Assembly (NCBI GenBank): GCA_905221605.1
Contig: CAJNDS010000669.1
Location: forward strand, 668,634-732,633
Reading direction: 5' to 3'
DNA length: 64,000 bases
DNA from: Symbiodinium natans
Lineage: Eukaryota > Sar > Dinophyceae > Suessiales > Symbiodiniaceae
A program made the position numbers and the translations under genes. Shown here in pieces: positions 10,974-26,625 of this stretch; the stretch's first letter is position 1; each line of letters opens with the position of its first letter. The notes under the pieces were generated by a model that did not search any database, had not been told where the DNA came from, and worked only from the letters and a program-made list of their open reading frames with translations.

Positions 10974-13900
10974 AGGCCGTCGCTTCTCGATGTGCATGTC
11001 TCGGTTCTGATGCAATCCGAGAATCTGGATGCTTGTGTTTTGAAAAGTGTTTTTGAGCTTATCAGCGTAGTTGTCAGTTGTAGTTATCGTCATTGGCTGT
11101 TTTGCCCAAAAGCAATGTGGGGTCAAAGAAGCGAGACCAAGCCTGCAAGGCGCGTGCTCAGCTCCACCTTACAGCGTTCGGCAGCGGAGGCACTCCAGGC
11201 AAACTGGGCTTGGGGTGCTTTAGACTTTAGGCTCTCGAAGAAACTCCTGGTCTTCTGAGGCTTGCATTGCATAGCACCAGGGTGTCTGAGATGTCCTCGC
11301 TTGGGATGGGAACGCCAAGGAACCGGTAAAAAAAACATACAAGCCTTAACCCTTTCCCAGGTTCCGCCAAGTCGACCCTGCGGCCACCCCGATCTCGTGA
11401 CAGCAAGGGCGCGCGGAGCCCCATGCGGAGCCCCATGCGGAGCCCCATGCGGAGCCCAGCGGTCAGCGCAGCGCGCAGCCCAGCCGCAAGCGCCACCGAA
11501 AGCCCGGCGAGGAGCAGGACGGAGTTTCGGTTTGGGAGGGGGGGCTGAGGAGGGGAGTCCGGTGGAGTTGGCCATCGCCATTGCGCTCCTTCGGACTGTT
11601 CATGCCCCTTCAGGCGGCCCAAGAGCCTCTGTTCTGTTTTGAAGGACCTCCTCATTCTTGCCAACGCTGGACGAGACCGGCTGAGCACAGCAGGCACGGC
11701 CCTATGTTTTTTCCTAAGGCAGGGAGAGAACCCTGAAGGGGTGAAGCTCACTCAGCCTCTAAGGTTACAGGGCCACGGAGCCTGTTGGGAGAGAGAGAGC
11801 GAGAGAGACCCGAGCTCAAGTTCTCGGACTGGTTGCTCTTGGGTGGCCCAGCAGGCTGCGCAGTGGCCCTATGGCCTTTGTGTGCCTTTATATCTTTAAT
11901 TCAGCCATATGTGCATGATTATGCATGCGTACGCTGACAAGTGCCAAGCAAAGCTCAGCGATGCGTGTACTCAAATGCCATCATTCTTGGCGGATTGCAA
12001 CAGTACACCGTTGGACCCCTACAACCTCCTGAAACCGTCCAAAGCCGCGCGTGAAAGCGGGGGGGGAGCTTGTAAAGCAGCCACTCCTGTCATGACTTTT
12101 CCTTCATCAAAGGTAACGGCATAGTGCACACTGCAGCTCATTGCTGTGCCAACGGGTGTTCCTTTTCTTCTCCCCTGCGCACAAGTTAAAAGCCCGCGGC
12201 TTTGAATCTCCAGATCGAATTTCGGTGCAGCAGTTGCTGCTGTCCAATATTTTTCAATGCAGTCAGCAATGCTGTTTGAGGCTGCGCTTGCTGCAGTGCC
12301 TTGTCTTGGCATGTACGTTACTCGGCCAGTTCGCATCATTAGGGGCTGGGGGCCGGTGACATGAGACCACCAATGCTGCTTGGCTTGGGAATTGCATTCT
12401 AGAGCCGCTTGGGCTGGGCAACCACAGGATGACTGCAGCGTGCTCACCCCCTGCCAAGCCCACAACCCAAGCCCCAGACTTCATGAAGCCCCCCAGCAAC
12501 CCCTCAACAGCCCTGGGCAGAAACCCTTGAAACCCTTGAAACCCTAGACCCATAAACCTCAAGTTGCCCAAGCCGTGCTTTTCCGCGCCTTTTACCACAA
12601 GCATCCCAGTTGTGGGAGAGTGCTTCAGCAGGCGATCTTAGGTTCAGGAGGTTCAGGGAGTTTTCAGGGTTTAGGTCTTTGGATGCGTTTCTGGGATGTA
12701 GGGGCGTGTTTAGGGGAGTGTTAAGGTGCCTTTGGAGATTCTGGGTTCTTAGGGGCTTCCGGAATGTCAGACGTCTCCTTTTTCTTTACATCTGGCGGTG
12801 CTTAAAGCGTTTATTGGGCTTATTGGGTTTATCGCGTTCTAGCTACCCAGTGTTTCAAGCTAGAGCCTGGAGACGGCCGGCGCCCAAAAAGGCGTTCTTG
12901 CTGTAGCTTGAGCTACCCGATGTGGGTGAGGCTTGCCTCTCTCTGAGGGCTTGAAGGGCCCACCGAGATTGCGCCACATATCCTGAGTCCATGACTTGAA
13001 GCCATAGTATCAAATCGCACTAACCCCTGGCCAGCCCCGAAACACCCAAGACACCCAAGTTCTAAATCCCAAGTCCGGTTCGCCGGTCTGAACATGATTC
13101 CCTTTGCTCTTTGGAGCAAGGCTGCGGCTCAAGCTCTCACACCAAGGTGGGGACAAGTATCAGCGGTTCAGGGTCTAGATGAGTTCAGGGTTTGGGAGCA
13201 TTCCAATAGGAGGCATACGGGAAGGTAGCAGTGTGAGACTTATACCTTTCAGAATCGGCCAGTGACCGGCTTGTGCGATGCTTTGGCGATGGTTCGAGCC
13301 AGTCGCCGTTGACAAGGTTCCCCCCCTCCGGCGCCAGTCAGTTCACAAAGGCCACAGGCCTCACAGGCTCCACACAAGTTGTGCCTTGCCACGCTACAGG
13401 CCAGGACTCACTCCGATGGTGCTGAAGTTCTCCCATGTCAGCAGAAGTACGGCCTGCAACCCAGAGTTTTTGGGGTTTTCGGGAGTTCACGCCTGTCGAC
13501 CCCCAGTCTGATCTCAGATCCGGGATGCTACGAAGACCCACATCTTGTCTCGGCCCCGGCTGCTGCGTTCTTGTGACAGAGCGCCTCAGGCGGGACTTGT
13601 GAGGGGCTCAGAAAAGCCGAAAAGCACGAAGCCTTGAACCTAACAAAACCCCAAACCCTAAACGGCCCTAAACGCTCACCCGAAAAGGAGTGAAGGGTTG
13701 TTAAAAAAAAGGCCCTAAACCCATCCTGCACCCATCAGGCCAGAGCTTGAGTTCGGAATTCTCAAGCCACTTGGCGCACAGAAGACGAGGGCCGATTCCT
13801 GACCGGGGGGGGGGGGGGGGAAAAAAACCCCCGGTATGGGGCTTAGGGTTTACGTAGTGTTCATTTAGGCTTTTTAGGGTTTTTTGGTGGAGGTTTTCCC

Positions 13901-14500
13901 CCCTAGAAACCCTATAAGCCCTAAACCCCCGAAAAATTGCCCCAATTGCGGTTGGCTTAGGCAGTATGCCGACGCTCTCAAGCTCGGACCACAGGCGCAT
14001 TCTGCGAACGTTGGGGAGGTTCCTCGGTTCGGGGTTTAGAAGGGCTTGAGGGCCATCATACACTGGGTGGAAGGGTCTGCTGTGTTCAGGCTTTCGGGTC
14101 CTTAAAAGCCCCAGAAGTTCCCAAAGCCCTCAGAGTTGGGGCCAGGCCACCAGATGGAGCCTTCGAAAGGATTCGAAGACTAGACCCTCAAAGTCCAGAG
14201 TTAACTATACTAGCCAGGCTAGAAACTGGAGTCCCGAATCTGTAGACTGAAGTCCTGGTAGTGAAAACGCCAAGCGCAAGCCCAACCTTCAATCGAGCTT
14301 CGTGCCCTCGACAAGAAACTGAATGGACCAGATGGGTCACTCTGATTGGCCAGCAGCACACGCGCTTGAAGTTGGAGGTGTCCTGGCCCTCTATTGCAGC
14401 ATCTTGCCCCATCGAAACCCCAGACCCTTTTGCACAGCAATGCAGCCTAGGCTAAATCCTTATCCTGTTGAGACGCTCAAAACAAGCTCGCATCGTTGAG
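10974..14500. other. no supported gene; repeats and decayed telomere words
   Basis: Contains four tandem copies of a 12-base unit near 11414-11460 (AGCCCCATGCGG), a G run at 13805-13820, and many AAACCCTAAA or TTTAGGG-like words, for example at 13640-13700 and 13840-13930. Open frames here carry no recognisable motif and conflict with frames on the other strand. Confidence 0.4.
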
Positions 14501-14569
14501 GAGCGAAAGTTCCTCCTGGACATGTTCATTGACAACCTCGTGGCCGTGGAGGAGCACATGAAATTAGAG
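14501..14569 (+). CDS. exon-like segment, helical, unknown
   Basis: Between an AG acceptor at 14499-14500 and a GC donor at 14570 one frame reads ERKFLLDMFIDNLVAVEE, an amphipathic acidic helix with coding-like composition. A second possible exon from about 14686 reads LLRDLQAEAAHVSTSRS to a stop in one of three frames. The family is not recognised. Confidence 0.35.
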
Positions 14570-15241
14570 GCACATATGCGCAGCGGGAGTTCAGAATGTT
14601 CAGAGTCAATTTGGGGGTCCCTATAAGGGACGTAATTCTGAGAGCTCGCCTATGTGGCTGCTGACAAGCCGCTTTTGCTCTTAAGGGCACAAGCGCAGTC
14701 GCGCCGTGCACGCGCTCGTCACCATGTTTTTGTAAGCAAATGGTTTCGGAACACGACGTTGCTCCGAGACTTGCAGGCGGAGGCTGCGCACGTTTCTACC
14801 AGTCGTAGCTAAGAGACCGGCGTAGACAGGCCATGAGCCCCGAGTCACTTTAGTGACATTGACAGGTGACGGTCCGATCACTCTGTCACTCCAGAGGCTG
14901 GAGGGAGCAAAGGTAAAGGGTCAGAGGAGGCTCATAAAACCCTTAGATGAGGGTATGGACACTCCCGCAATCGTGGAGTGCCAGGGTGCGACCACCAGTT
15001 GGAACTCTGACTCTCCCACAGCTTCACAAAAACCCGTAAACCTCCCCGAGCCTGAGCCGACTCGCAGGTGTTACAGCCGACTACTTAAACTTCTCGGAGC
15101 GCTTCAAGATGAAGAAGGTCACGAACACACTGTGTTCGCAAACAACTCTGTCAGGGGACAGGGGATGGGCCTTACCCTAAGGGTCAAGGAGTGTTCTAGC
15201 TCCTTACCAGTTCTCACACTCCTGCCACTCTACTTGCGCAG

Positions 15242-16710
15242 TGCCTCCTGATGATCGGCGACGTGGCAAACGTGGAAGCCCACTGGGCCCAGCTGATCCA
15301 GCCAGCAGTGTGCCCCAACTTCCTCAGCAGTGCGAGTCAGGTCAAGTGCTGATTAATCTGAGGGTGGCGTTATCGTGGCGGAGTGAAGTCCTGAAATCAG
15401 AACTTTCTGATCTTCTCAAGCTGAAGAGCACGCCAGAGCATCCTGAATGAAACTTCGAAAGGGCAGCTTCGGGTTGTCGCGCAGTGAGACGAATTACTCC
15501 GGCCAGGCTTTGTTTCCGCCTTCCCCACACGCACGCGCGATCACAGGGGTAAGAACAATCATGCCCGGACCATGGAAGGTACTTCTACCAGCACGAGTAC
15601 AACGTCATCATCATTGACGCCAGGAACCCGGAGCCTGCATTCCTTCCTGGAGATTCTGCCGGCCCCGGGTTGCGGGCCCCGGTTGGCTCTGACTTAAAGC
15701 CCTTTGAGCTGTGAAGTGCCAAGACACCGTCGCTGGGAAGCAGTCAGCATCGCTGGATGCAGTACGGTCTTGCCCTCAGATGTCGATGCAGGCGCCACAC
15801 TTGAAGGTTCGCATCTCACTGGGCCGAGGTCCTGCAATTTTCCGTGGCACCTTGCAGTGGATCCTCCACCGTTTGTCGTACATTCTCGAAGAATTCGAAG
15901 AGACGGGAGAATGACTTGTCCGGGGTGTCGGCGACTGCCCTTCCTTTTAGAGCAGCGTCTGACACTACACGAGTCGACGCCAGCAATCAGGGGACCAGGG
16001 GCTTAGGGTGGGTGTCCGAAAACGTGTGGTGCCTGATTTTATCATTACAGTCCCCGCCTACAGTCGCCGACACCGCGCCCTCTTCCGCCTGAAGCCAAGA
16101 AATACGAGCATCATGGGCCTCCATGAGCATCAACACGGCAATCTCGTAGGGGCCAAACGTCGCAGTGTTCCGGACTGGTCCTCCATCAACTGGTACAACA
16201 CACACGAACACGGGTTGATTGACCCTCCAAGTCCCTGTAGCCAGCTAAACGGATGAAAACCCTGCTCACATCCGCCAGGTACCTGGAGGTTGCACAGGTG
16301 AGCGTGTTCTCTATGGGACTGGGCTGCTGTCTGTTCCAACAGGCGCAGGGTTTGTGCCCGACATGTGAGAAGTGCTTTTGTTCTCGTATATTCTCGTCAC
16401 CCGTCTGCCGTCACATGCTGTCACTACCGCTCATTCTGACTGCTCTCTGCTGCGCCATGCCAGATTCTGGCCGAGACGCCGCATGTACTTAGCACCACCC
16501 ACGTTATGTACAACCAGGACCTACTGTGTTCGAATGCGTTCAACATGCTTCGCTTCGCCTGTCCTTCAGACAACTGTCCTTGCATGCAAGCGACGAAGCC
16601 CAGGACATGCCACCGGAGATGAGTACATTTCCCTTCGACGTGTTCGAGGTTGAGGCGCGTGCGCTCTTCGCCTTGGAAGCGCCAAAATGTCACCCAACAT
16701 GGGCCCACTA
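15242..16710 (+). CDS. exon series of an unknown gene, possibly PDE8-like receiver region
   Basis: Candidate exons: 15242-15340 (LLMIGDVANVEAHWAQLI, ending at a GT donor); from 15592 (HEYNVIIIDARNPEP); from 16064 (HRALFRLKPRNTSIM); 16464-16556 (ILAETPHVLSTTHVMYNQD); and from about 16602 (DMPPEM then FPFDVFEVEA). The string YNVIIIDARNPE followed by ALFRLKPRNTSI resembles the receiver-like segment before the PAS domain of PDE8 phosphodiesterases, and FDVFEVEA resembles the start of a PDE catalytic domain. The metal-binding HN...HA.D motif of PDEs was not found, so a phosphodiesterase assignment is weak. The first two exons join in phase; later joins are uncertain. Confidence 0.3.
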
Positions 16711-16920
16711 AGACTTGGTGATCCCGTGGTATGGGTTGCTGCTTTCATACACGGCTTTCAGAGGTGGCCCTGCGTGACAATGACGTGCAGATTTGGCTGA
16801 TGCTCGGATCCTCAGTTACAACTAGCGCTTCTGCGAGGCTTCCTTTTTGCACAGCGCTGGTGTTCAGAGTCCGCATCGCCGTAGGCAATCTCACTCGTTA
16901 GGCGTTTTAGAATATTAGCT

Positions 16921-18110
16921 ATGGTGTGTGAAGCCAGATACAACGACGACGAAGACGAAGACACAGACCCCAGGGCCTACAGTCGCCACAACAAGGACTT
17001 TGCAGCCTTGCGACAGCCGTTCGGGTTTAGACGGTTTCGGAGCGCCTTTGAATGTCAAGCACAAGCGCCATCCATCAGTGCCTTGAAGTTGTCTGCACTG
17101 CACCGGCTGCACCCAGCTGTTCTAAGAGAAAGCAGTGAGAGCACCCCAATGCATGCCCGGAAAATCTCCCAGGACCCTAAGAGCTCTCACCTAGAGATGT
17201 GGTTTCCATACCTTGAAAGCTTGAGATCTGCGACATGAAAGTGGAAAACGTTGTTCTGACAGGGATCCTCCAGGCTGGCAGAAATGATGCTCAAGATGCA
17301 GGTGGGTCGGACCGCATAGGCTTGCGCCAGGCTTGTGAGGCACATGGCTGTCAGCATCTGCTGGCTCAGCTTCATCATTTCGATAACAGAGAGAACCCAG
17401 CGAGAACCTAAACCCTATACTGCGCATAACCGAACCTTCCCCCCCCCCCCCCCCAAAACCCTATGAGCCTCCACTGCACGTACTGTATCACTGCGCTCTT
17501 GCGAAGAGGTGGGATGCTTGGGGTTTCGATTTGCGGGTTGGCGTTTAGGGTTTAGGGCACGGCGTAAGGTTCGGAATGTTGAGGTTGTGCATCGGTGCAT
17601 TGCTGATGGCTTGCCATTTATCACTCGAACTCGGAACCTGAGCTTTAGGCGTTGATACCAGGAGTGAAAAGCAAAGCAATGCAGACAAATCTAGACCCGG
17701 ACGACAGGGAATTGCAGCACCTGGACAGTCGGAAGCCTCTGCAAGTCCAGTTTGAAGTGCTGCCTGAGAAGCGACTGAGGGAACCACAGCCATGGCCACA
17801 GCAGACTTGGGCTGTTCATTGGCTGGCCTGCATCTTTCCTGCTGCATCCTGTGCCTTGCCCTGATTGCTGGGGGGTTCTGTTGCAGGTGCCTCCCAGGTC
17901 TGAGCCGAAGCTCAGATGTTCCAAGAGCGTAACCTGCTCCGAGGTGTATCATACAAACCCGAAGCTGCAAATTCCAAAGCTGGCGGCAACACTTTGGCGA
18001 ATTCCGCAAGTAAACAAGATTCTCAAAACTCCACTCCAGGTGGTCCACCTGCTTTGGGGTTGAGCAGCTTCGGTCAAACCCCCTCTTTACATGTAGGATT
18101 GGTCTTCTGA
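16921..18110 (+). CDS. exon-like segments, unknown
   Basis: Three stretches look coding. Around 16933-17020 an acidic peptide includes YNDDEDEDTDPRAYSRHNKD. Around 17220-17290 a frame reads MKVENVVLTGILQAGRND. Around 17680-17800 a frame reads LDPDDRELQHLDSRKPLQVQ. A further frame starting with ATG after an AG at 17914 runs to a stop at 18110 and is rich in Ser, Gly and Asn. They might belong to the gene before, or include the missing first exons of the dihydroorotate dehydrogenase gene. The phases could not be linked. Confidence 0.25.
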
Positions 18111-18247
18111 GCGCTCGTGGGAGCCAGTTTCCAGACGAAATGCAAAGACAACCAGGGGCTTTCTCTGGCGGATTCTCCTCCCGCCAGAGATGAATCGTGC
18201 CGAGCGCTTCCGGCAGTCGTTCACAAGCACGACCTCGCTGCCCTAAG

Positions 18248-21200
18248 GAACGCGAGTGGTCCCCGGACCAACACAGAGAAGCAGCTTCTCGACATTGCGC
18301 GATCTTCGCCCCTCCGAGATCCTTCAACACCATCTTTGGGTTTAGGGAAGTCTTGGGATGGTTATGAAGGTTTGACAGTTCTTTCAACAATGCACATACA
18401 TACATGGTTAGACGTATCTTCATTTTTTGCAGAGAGTAAGCTCTCAGTAAGCTCTCATCGGGCGTGCTAGGTCTGGGGCCGTGTGCTCCAAAAGCGCGAC
18501 GCTGCAGCCCAGGGATGGCAACGAGCATCCCCGCTACATCGAGCTGGAAGGGGAAGCGGGGAGTTGCAGCGCCGGGCTCCCAAGTACTCCCAAGGGGGGG
18601 AGCTTATTCGGGTCGGCGAAAGGTTTTTGGGACTCATGGCCTTGCTCAGTAGACAGAGACGTAGTTGGGACATGCCGAGGTCAACTCGGAAGGATTGCCA
18701 AATGCTGGGATCGGTCTCTACACGGATGTCTCGGTACTCAGGAGGCCGGAGTGTTCTGCTCAGGGTTGGTGTGCTGCTGAGTGGGTGCTCGGCTTCTGGG
18801 CGCCGGCTGCTCCGCTATGGCGCGTCAGGAAGCAGAGCTTAGAGTCTCCCAAGCCGACACTCAAACGACCTTCGAAACCGAGGCTCTACTGAGCGATATA
18901 CCGATATATTGAAAGGTCATTGGAAGATATTGGAAGTGTGAGAACCCAACAGCTGCATGAACTGTGATTATATCACGGTATGTTATGATTGTCAAGCTGA
19001 TACTCAGATTTATGCTCGCCTGCAACAGCAGACTGCGGCTGTGCAGGTTGAAGGACATCGCCGTGCCCAGCGGCAAGCCGTACATCCTGTCCATTTCTGG
19101 TTTATCACTGAACGAGAACCTATCCATGCTGGATGGGCTTGTGAAGCACCCCGAGACCCTGCACTACCTGCAGCACGGCTTGACATCATCCTTGTTCCCC
19201 TTGTGCCGTTTCATTAGTTCTTCTGGAACCATGTGTTCCTGTTGTGGCATGCTGTGGCCACAGACTGGACGTCAGGAACGCTGTGGAGGTGAACGTGGCG
19301 TGCCCGAACGTGCCTGGAAAGCCTCTGGTGGGATATGACTTCCCGCAGCTGGCCGACGTGGTGGAGAAGATCGCGTGCCATGTGTCCAGGCTTCATGTGC
19401 TCAGTATTGCTCAGTGCAGGCCCGCCAGGATCCTGCACAACAATGCCAGCCTGTCGCACGAGTCACCAAGGCTATTTTCTCTCCGCCCCACAATGTGGCC
19501 TTGGGCTTCAAGCTCCCTCCGTACTTCGACCCCCTGGCTGCAACTAGCCCTGTACATGTGCGAACCCCTACAAGAAGAGATTTTAGCAAGAACCGTCCCA
19601 AGCCCTTTTAAAAGGCCCCAAGCCCTAAACTTGCAGGGTTTCGTGCGGCTTCCAAGGATGTTCCTTTCTTTGATGCGGTGGCCGCCATGCTCAACCCACA
19701 AGCAAAGTCGAGAGGCGTAGCTTGGGGGCGAGTAAGCCCTCTGTACTGTATAAGATTTTCGATTATATAGGATGTTTTAAACATATCTTGGGGATTTAGG
19801 GTCTGGCCCAGAGGGTTGCCGGGCTGGGTTGTTGAGGGCCTGCCTGGGGATGTGAGAAGGATGTCACAGTGGCTTAGAAACGTTGGGTTTTGGGCCTTGC
19901 CGACGAGGACCTTGGGGGTTTAGGGCCCGACTGCAAGCCCACCCCAGAGGCGGAGCCCTGGGCTATGTGGTATGCTGCAACACTGTCGGGAGCGCGCTGG
20001 TGGTGGATGTGGATTCGGAATCCACTGTCCTGCATCCCAAAGGAGGCGATGCTGGTGGGATTGTTGTTTAGGATTTAGGGCCTTGAGGGCATCGAGGTGA
20101 TAGAAGGGCCCACTGCGCCCCTGGAATCTGAATTCTGTAGGCCTTGAGGCTCTACAACAGCTATCCGCTCCACCCTGCATGGGATGCTGTCAGACACTGT
20201 GTCGCCAAAAGAAGCTAATCATATAAAGCTCGGTTTCCGTTTGGGATGGCCGATGCAAGCGCTTCACGCCTTGACGACAGGCCCTTGCCCTTGCAGGGCT
20301 CCTAAGTTACCCTAAGTCCCCGGGCGCCAAAGCCAGGCTTTGGGGGCATGGGCGGCCACCATGTCCGGCTCATTGCAGCTCGGCGCCTGAACCGACTTGG
20401 TGACTTTGGGGGGTTTCAGGAGCCTTGACACTGGGCGATGGTTGCCGTGCGCCTGTTTGGGGTGTCTGCTCTAGCGCGTTTCGTAAGCTCCTTGCATGCC
20501 AGGCACTGGGGAATGTCAGACAGGCCCTGGGATGGTGTTTTTCGCGGCGGGGCTATAGGGTTGAGGGGCCTTTTCGGGGGTTTACAGGGTTTACAGTCTG
20601 GGGTCAGTTGTGGGATACTACGTAGACCCTGCTGAAGTCGCGAATTCCGTCACAGCCTTTCAAGACAGAGCCACCTTGGCCGCAAGGGCTATGCCTAGAA
20701 TCCTAAAACAATCCCAGATATTTCGAGAGACGGTGCAGGACCTCTTGTTTCCAGGAGCAGTTGATTGATTGTGAGCTGACACCCACAAGTCTGCTGCCCC
20801 TGGCAGTTTCGAGAACGGTTGGACCCAAGCATCGACATCGTCGGATGTGGAGGTACCGGGGCATGCGAGGATTGAGATGGATTGAGCCAGCGATCTGAAC
20901 CTAAACGGCCAAAGCTCACTGTGGCGGACCGCAACCTGAAACCCAGAGATGACAAGACTTCAGCTAAGGTGTCTCAACGGGTGAGGATGCCTTTGCTCAC
21001 ATCTTGTGCGGGGCGTCGGCTGTTCAGGACGGGGATGCTCTACAGTTTCTGTTGGGACCCTGAGATGAGAAGTGCGATAAGCACGGCTTAGACGGGTTCG
21101 GGAGTTCTCCACAATGTCCCGCGAGGTTGCGACGCAGCACCGTGTGGAGGGTGCTGGATGCTTCGCGCGAATAGCAGCCGAACTTCAGGCACTGATGCAG

Positions 21201-21350
21201 AGGACCGTGATCTGTGCACATGCTGTCCAGGAGCGCCTCCTTGAGCCCAGTCTACGTAAGTGTTGAGCATGTTGCTACAGGAAAGGCTACCGACGCTTAG
21301 ACGACTTCCGCGGCAAACTGCGAGTACGGTTGCCAGCAGCTGCCTTGTGA
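18248..21350 (+). CDS. dihydroorotate dehydrogenase, class 1A (cytosolic type), 14 visible exons
   Basis: The enzyme oxidises dihydroorotate to orotate in pyrimidine synthesis; class 1A enzymes are soluble, FMN-containing and use fumarate. Exons: 18248-18307, 18471-18555, 18680-18741, 19047-19145, 19264-19372, 19471-19527, 19657-19706, 19948-20042, 20337-20374, 20503-20523, 20807-20852, 20969-21027, 21126-21202, 21281-21350 (stop TGA). All phases match, giving about 308 residues. Family motifs appear in order: NASGPRTNTEKQL, CSKSATLQPRDGNEHPRY, NSEGLPNAG, KPYILSISGLSLNENLSML, VNVACPNVPGKPLVGYDF with the catalytic-base Cys, GFKLPPYFD with the FMN-contact Lys, CCNTVGSALVVD, HPKGFGGMGGHH, ALGNVRQF, DIVGCGGVSTGEDAF and KGYRRLDDFRGKL. 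Introns: 2 GT, 6 GC and 5 GA, all ending AG. The first coding exon, before NASG, was not found upstream. Confidence 0.92.
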
Positions 21351-22111
21351 TTTGAGACCTTGTGACTTTCAGGAAGTAGCCAAGTGGCGGTCCGGTCTGA
21401 TCAAGGAACCCAATTCCCAACATGTCTGTACCCATGCAAACCAACCCAGAGAGCCCCAAAACTGAATGCATTCCATTGCAGCTTCTGTGGAAAGTGAGTG
21501 CCCTGTATCAGATCAGTGTTGCCAGCCTGGCATGGCCAGTGACAAAGTCACTGGCACGGCGCCAACTCGCCAGCCTCAGCCCTGATGCGATCCTAGAAGC
21601 CTATCAATCCTACGTATTCTGAACCCTTGCATCGAGAAGTTGAGGCTCCGGTGACTTGGTATTGTCCACGCCGTCCACAGAAGGGGGAAAAAGCATGGCT
21701 GCATGGTCCGCATGGCTTGGCTTCTCTGACCCCGGCAACTTCGAGAGTCGTACCAGGTCGATGAAGTAAGAAGTTAGAACCCTAAACCGCCCCAAGCCCT
21801 GATTCTTGTAAAAGGGGTCTATGGGCGTCTACAGGGCGGGGCGGGGGGGTGTTCCTCCTCTTCATGATTCGTTTCGCCAGGCCCGCCTGGAGTCCGAGAG
21901 GAGGATCTCGGATTCGCCCTGGTCTCAGCCGATCTTGGCACCCCGGAAAGAGACGCTTTAGGCCCTTTAGGCCCTTTAGGCCCTTTAGGCCCTAAGGACC
22001 TTTAGGGCCTTTAGGGCTTAGGGTCTGCGACTATCGTGGTCTCTGGTTCATAGCAGCTGTGGTTGTTCCAGCCTTCGCTTGTGTCTCCTCTCGTCTGCTT
22101 GTGCATGCCAG
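21351..22111. other. intergenic or first intron of next gene
   Basis: Holds a short tandem of AGGCCCTTT-like units at 21957-22022 that resembles decayed telomere sequence. A 66-codon open frame from 21422 has no recognisable motif. No exon is supported. Confidence 0.4.
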
Positions 22112-26100
<3,989 letters not shown>

Positions 26101-26557
26101 GTGAGCGAGCATTCCTTGAAGTACTTCAAGATGGACGGTAGCTGTTCTCAAGCCTTACTATATACGAAGAGCATCGGCATCGAACTCGCAGGACTACAGA
26201 GAGCAGTGGGCTACTCTACAGCCAATCCGACGGCGGGCTGCTCCAAAAGGCGCGCCACGGAGGAAAGTAAAGACATGCGTTTCCAACATCCATGTTGCCA
26301 ACAGGGAATACTTCTCATTTTTGCTGAAGAGTGTCTCGCAGCTGCCCAGTGTCCATTAGATCAGTTCCTTCGCTAGCTGTAATGGGTAGGCAGAGCGCAA
26401 AGCGGATTCCCAGAACACAGACTAAAAGGATTTGTTGGCCCGCCTGAAACCACCAAAATCCTTCCCCCGCCCCCAGGATGACCCTATACCCGAGAAACTC
26501 TGCACACCCTATAAACCCTAAAACCCTACAAACCCTATAAACCCTTTGACCTAGCAG

Positions 26558-26625
26558 GTTCGGAGCCCAAGCCTCTGGCGCTCGAAGCACCAGCCATGCA
26601 GAGGACCGAAGCCCGCACAGCATCA
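26558..26625 (+). CDS. possible exon
   Basis: The segment has a clean CAG acceptor and a GTAAGA donor. All three frames are open, so the frame cannot be set; one continues in phase from the exon ending at 26100. Confidence 0.3.
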
